A stretch of DNA of 64,000 bases. Origin: Thiomonas sp. FB-Cd. GTDB taxonomy: Bacteria > Pseudomonadota > Gammaproteobacteria > Burkholderiales > Burkholderiaceae_C. How positions within the stretch are numbered: position 1 is the stretch's first letter; each line of letters begins with the position of its first letter. The position numbers were made by a program, and so were the translations under genes. The stretch is taken from the NCBI RefSeq assembly GCF_000733775.1, contig NZ_JPOE01000005.1, forward strand, positions 310,001 to 374,000, in the 5' to 3' direction. Below the pieces are notes generated by a model. It worked only from the letters and a program-made list of their open reading frames with translations. It was not told the origin of the DNA and searched no databases. This document shows, piece by piece, positions 62,558-64,000 of the stretch.

Positions 62558-63220
62558 TTAGCGGAATGAGCGCTCCTCGACACCGCCGGCCGTGCCTACC
62601 AGCGCCAAGTCGGCACCACGGCGTGCGAACAGGCCCACGGTCACGACACCTGGGATCTGGTTGATTGTGTTCTCGACTTGGCGCGGCTCGGTGATGGCCA
62701 AGCCGTGCACATCGACAATGACGTTTCCGTTGTCGGTAACGTAGCCCTCACGAAGCTTGGGCTCGCCGCCCAGCGCCCGCAATCGTCTCACCACGAGTTC
62801 CCGCGCCATCGGCACCACCTCGACCGGGAGCGGGAACTTGCCCAGCACCGGGACCAGCTTGCTGGCATCGACAATGCACACGAACTGTGCAGCCACTTCG
62901 GCGATGATCTTCTCGCGTGTGAGCGCTCCGCCACCGCCCTTGATCATCGCGCCGTTTGCGTCGATCTCATCCGCGCCATCCACGTACACCGGGAGGTCAT
63001 CCACCGCATTCAAATCCAGCACAGGGATACCGTAGGCCTTGAGGCGCTCTGTACTGCGCTCGGAGCTTGACACCGCGCCGCGCACCCGGTCTTTGAGCGT
63101 AGCCAAGGCGTCGATAAAAAAATTGACCGTCGATCCAGTCCCCACGCCGATGATTGCGCCATTTGGCACGTGGCGTAGCGCGGCTCGCGCCACGGCTTGT
63201 TTGAGTTCGTCCTGTGTCAT
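62558..63220 (-). CDS. rpiA: Ribose-5-phosphate isomerase A
   Basis: RpiA interconverts ribose-5-phosphate and ribulose-5-phosphate in the pentose phosphate and Calvin pathways. The 220-residue protein has [14 protein letters not shown] near residue 25, [25 protein letters not shown] near 82, and [13 protein letters not shown] with the catalytic Glu/Lys region. ATG 63220 gives [15 protein letters not shown], the family start; the 30-residue extension to 63310 is rejected. It is divergent from pyrD across about 88 bp. Confidence 0.97.
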   Translation of the reverse strand: MTQDELKQAVARAALRHVPNGAIIGVGTGSTVNFFIDALATLKDRVRGAVSSSERSTERLKAYGIPVLDLNAVDDLPVYVDGADEIDANGAMIKGGGGALTREKIIAEVAAQFVCIVDASKLVPVLGKFPLPVEVVPMARELVVRRLRALGGEPKLREGYVTDNGNVIVDVHGLAITEPRQVENTINQIPGVVTVGLFARRGADLALVGTAGGVEERSFR

Positions 63221-63308
63221 GTTCTTGATTGTGAAAAGGGTGGCCGTATTATCGCCGCTCGCCTCGCCATGCACGGTGATCCGAAGACATCCTCCCGCCT
63301 CCGTCCAC

Positions 63309-64000
63309 ATGCTCCTGCCCTACGCGTTGGTCCGTCCGCTGCTGTTTCTCCTCGACCCCGAGGTGGCCCATACGTTGACGCTGCGCAGCCTGCGTCTGCT
63401 GCATGAGTCGGGGTTAGCACTGCTGTACGCACATGCGCGCGTGCACGACCCCGTGCATCTGCTTGGCATGCGATTCCCCAATCGCGTGGGTCTAGCCGCT
63501 GGACTGGATAAAAACGGCGAAGCCATCGATGCATTGGCGACCCTTGGTTTCGGTTTCGTTGAGGTCGGAACCGTTACACCTCGACCGCAGCCCGGAAACC
63601 CCAAGCCGCGCATGTTCCGGATACCCGAAGCGCAGGCACTGATCAATCGCATGGGTTTCAACAACGCGGGATTGCAGTCCTTTCTGAACCATGTCCGGCA
63701 CAGCCGGCGAGAGGTCCCACTCGGCCTGAACATTGGCAAAAATGCAGCCACGCCGATTGAGGACGCTCTAGCCGATTACGTGGCCTGCCTGCGCGGCGTC
63801 TACGCCCATGCCGATTACGTGACGATCAACGTTTCCTCCCCCAATACCCGAGGCTTGCGACAATTGCAGACCGATGAGGCGCTGGAGGGTTTGCTTGACG
63901 GCTTGGCGGACGAACGTGAAAAACTCGCACAATTACACGGCAAGCACGTTCCGCTGCTCGTGAAAGTGGCGCCTGACTTGCAGCCCGAGCAAATCACCGC
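63309..64000 (+). CDS. pyrD: Dihydroorotate dehydrogenase (quinone), class 2 (partial, C-terminus off the right edge)
   Basis: PyrD oxidises dihydroorotate to orotate with quinone in pyrimidine synthesis. About 230 residues are present. The N-terminal helix [18 protein letters not shown] is the membrane-associating part of class 2 enzymes. It is followed by [41 protein letters not shown], and [13 protein letters not shown] with the catalytic Ser. The reading frame is open to the window edge. Confidence 0.95.
   Translation, partial: MLLPYALVRPLLFLLDPEVAHTLTLRSLRLLHESGLALLYAHARVHDPVHLLGMRFPNRVGLAAGLDKNGEAIDALATLGFGFVEVGTVTPRPQPGNPKPRMFRIPEAQALINRMGFNNAGLQSFLNHVRHSRREVPLGLNIGKNAATPIEDALADYVACLRGVYAHADYVTINVSSPNTRGLRQLQTDEALEGLLDGLADEREKLAQLHGKHVPLLVKVAPDLQPEQIT

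Noticed and set aside
1..64000. tRNA or rRNA genes
   Set aside because: No intergenic stretch shows cloverleaf-like arms, a TTCRA T-loop block or rRNA-like sequence on reading; a covariance-model scan would be needed to exclude them fully.

Overview
The window is high-GC DNA from a chemolithotrophic or mixotrophic betaproteobacterium. The organism is most likely a Burkholderiales sulfur oxidiser close to Thiomonas. This is inferred from a complete sox cluster (soxCDYZAXB behind an ArsR regulator), a Burkholderiales-type PHA locus (phaC-phaA-phaB-phaR), the hrpA/argA/yggX neighbourhood, and a pyruvate dehydrogenase operon beside a FixL/FixJ-like pair and folD. No database search was possible. 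No rRNA, tRNA, CRISPR array, prophage or intact insertion sequence was recognised.

Layout. 1-8.1 kb: a truncated FAD-dependent oxidoreductase with halogenase-like motifs, a HerA-like ATPase, yebC-purD, a class III CoA-transferase overlapping a MAPEG membrane protein, and an SSF transporter with its DUF3311 partner. 8.4-19.5 kb: hrpA head-to-head with argA-yggX, a FadL-type porin, an acetate transporter, a TauE/SafE exporter, rimO and phaR. 19.6-23.5 kb: phaCAB, ending in a strong terminator. 23.7-32.1 kb: pgeF-rluD divergent from bamD, a decayed TnpB (IS200/IS605-type) end, a DinG-type helicase coupled to a YdcH protein, a PP2C phosphatase, an unknown exported coiled-coil protein and zapE. 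32.1-37.8 kb: sucA-sucB-lpd (2-oxoglutarate dehydrogenase).

38.1-45.3 kb is the Sox operon, read leftward in the order arsR-soxC-D-Y-Z-A-X-B. It has a probable autoregulated promoter and operator in front of arsR, a terminator after soxB, and a terminator-like hairpin between soxX and soxB. 45.4-49.3 kb: prpE and an acrylyl-CoA reductase (propionyl/acrylyl-CoA metabolism), then an NlpC/P60 hydrolase. 49.4-55.4 kb: the aceE-aceF-lpd pyruvate dehydrogenase operon, with a near-perfect 309-bp duplication of the lipoyl-domain coding segment and an apparent 1-bp frameshift in aceE. 55.6-64 kb: sensor kinase and FixJ-like regulator, folD, prlC, a glutaredoxin-like exported protein, rpiA, and pyrD cut by the right edge.

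Together the genes describe a cell that oxidises thiosulfate in the periplasm with SoxCD, runs a full set of 2-oxoacid dehydrogenases, takes up acetate and probably other monocarboxylates, activates propionate, and stores carbon as PHA. Nothing here is clearly a new multi-gene system. The best leads are the soxX/soxB hairpin, the persulfide-sensor-like ArsR with its operator, the lipoyl duplication, the aceE frameshift, the TnpB relic and the halogenase-like gene at the left edge.
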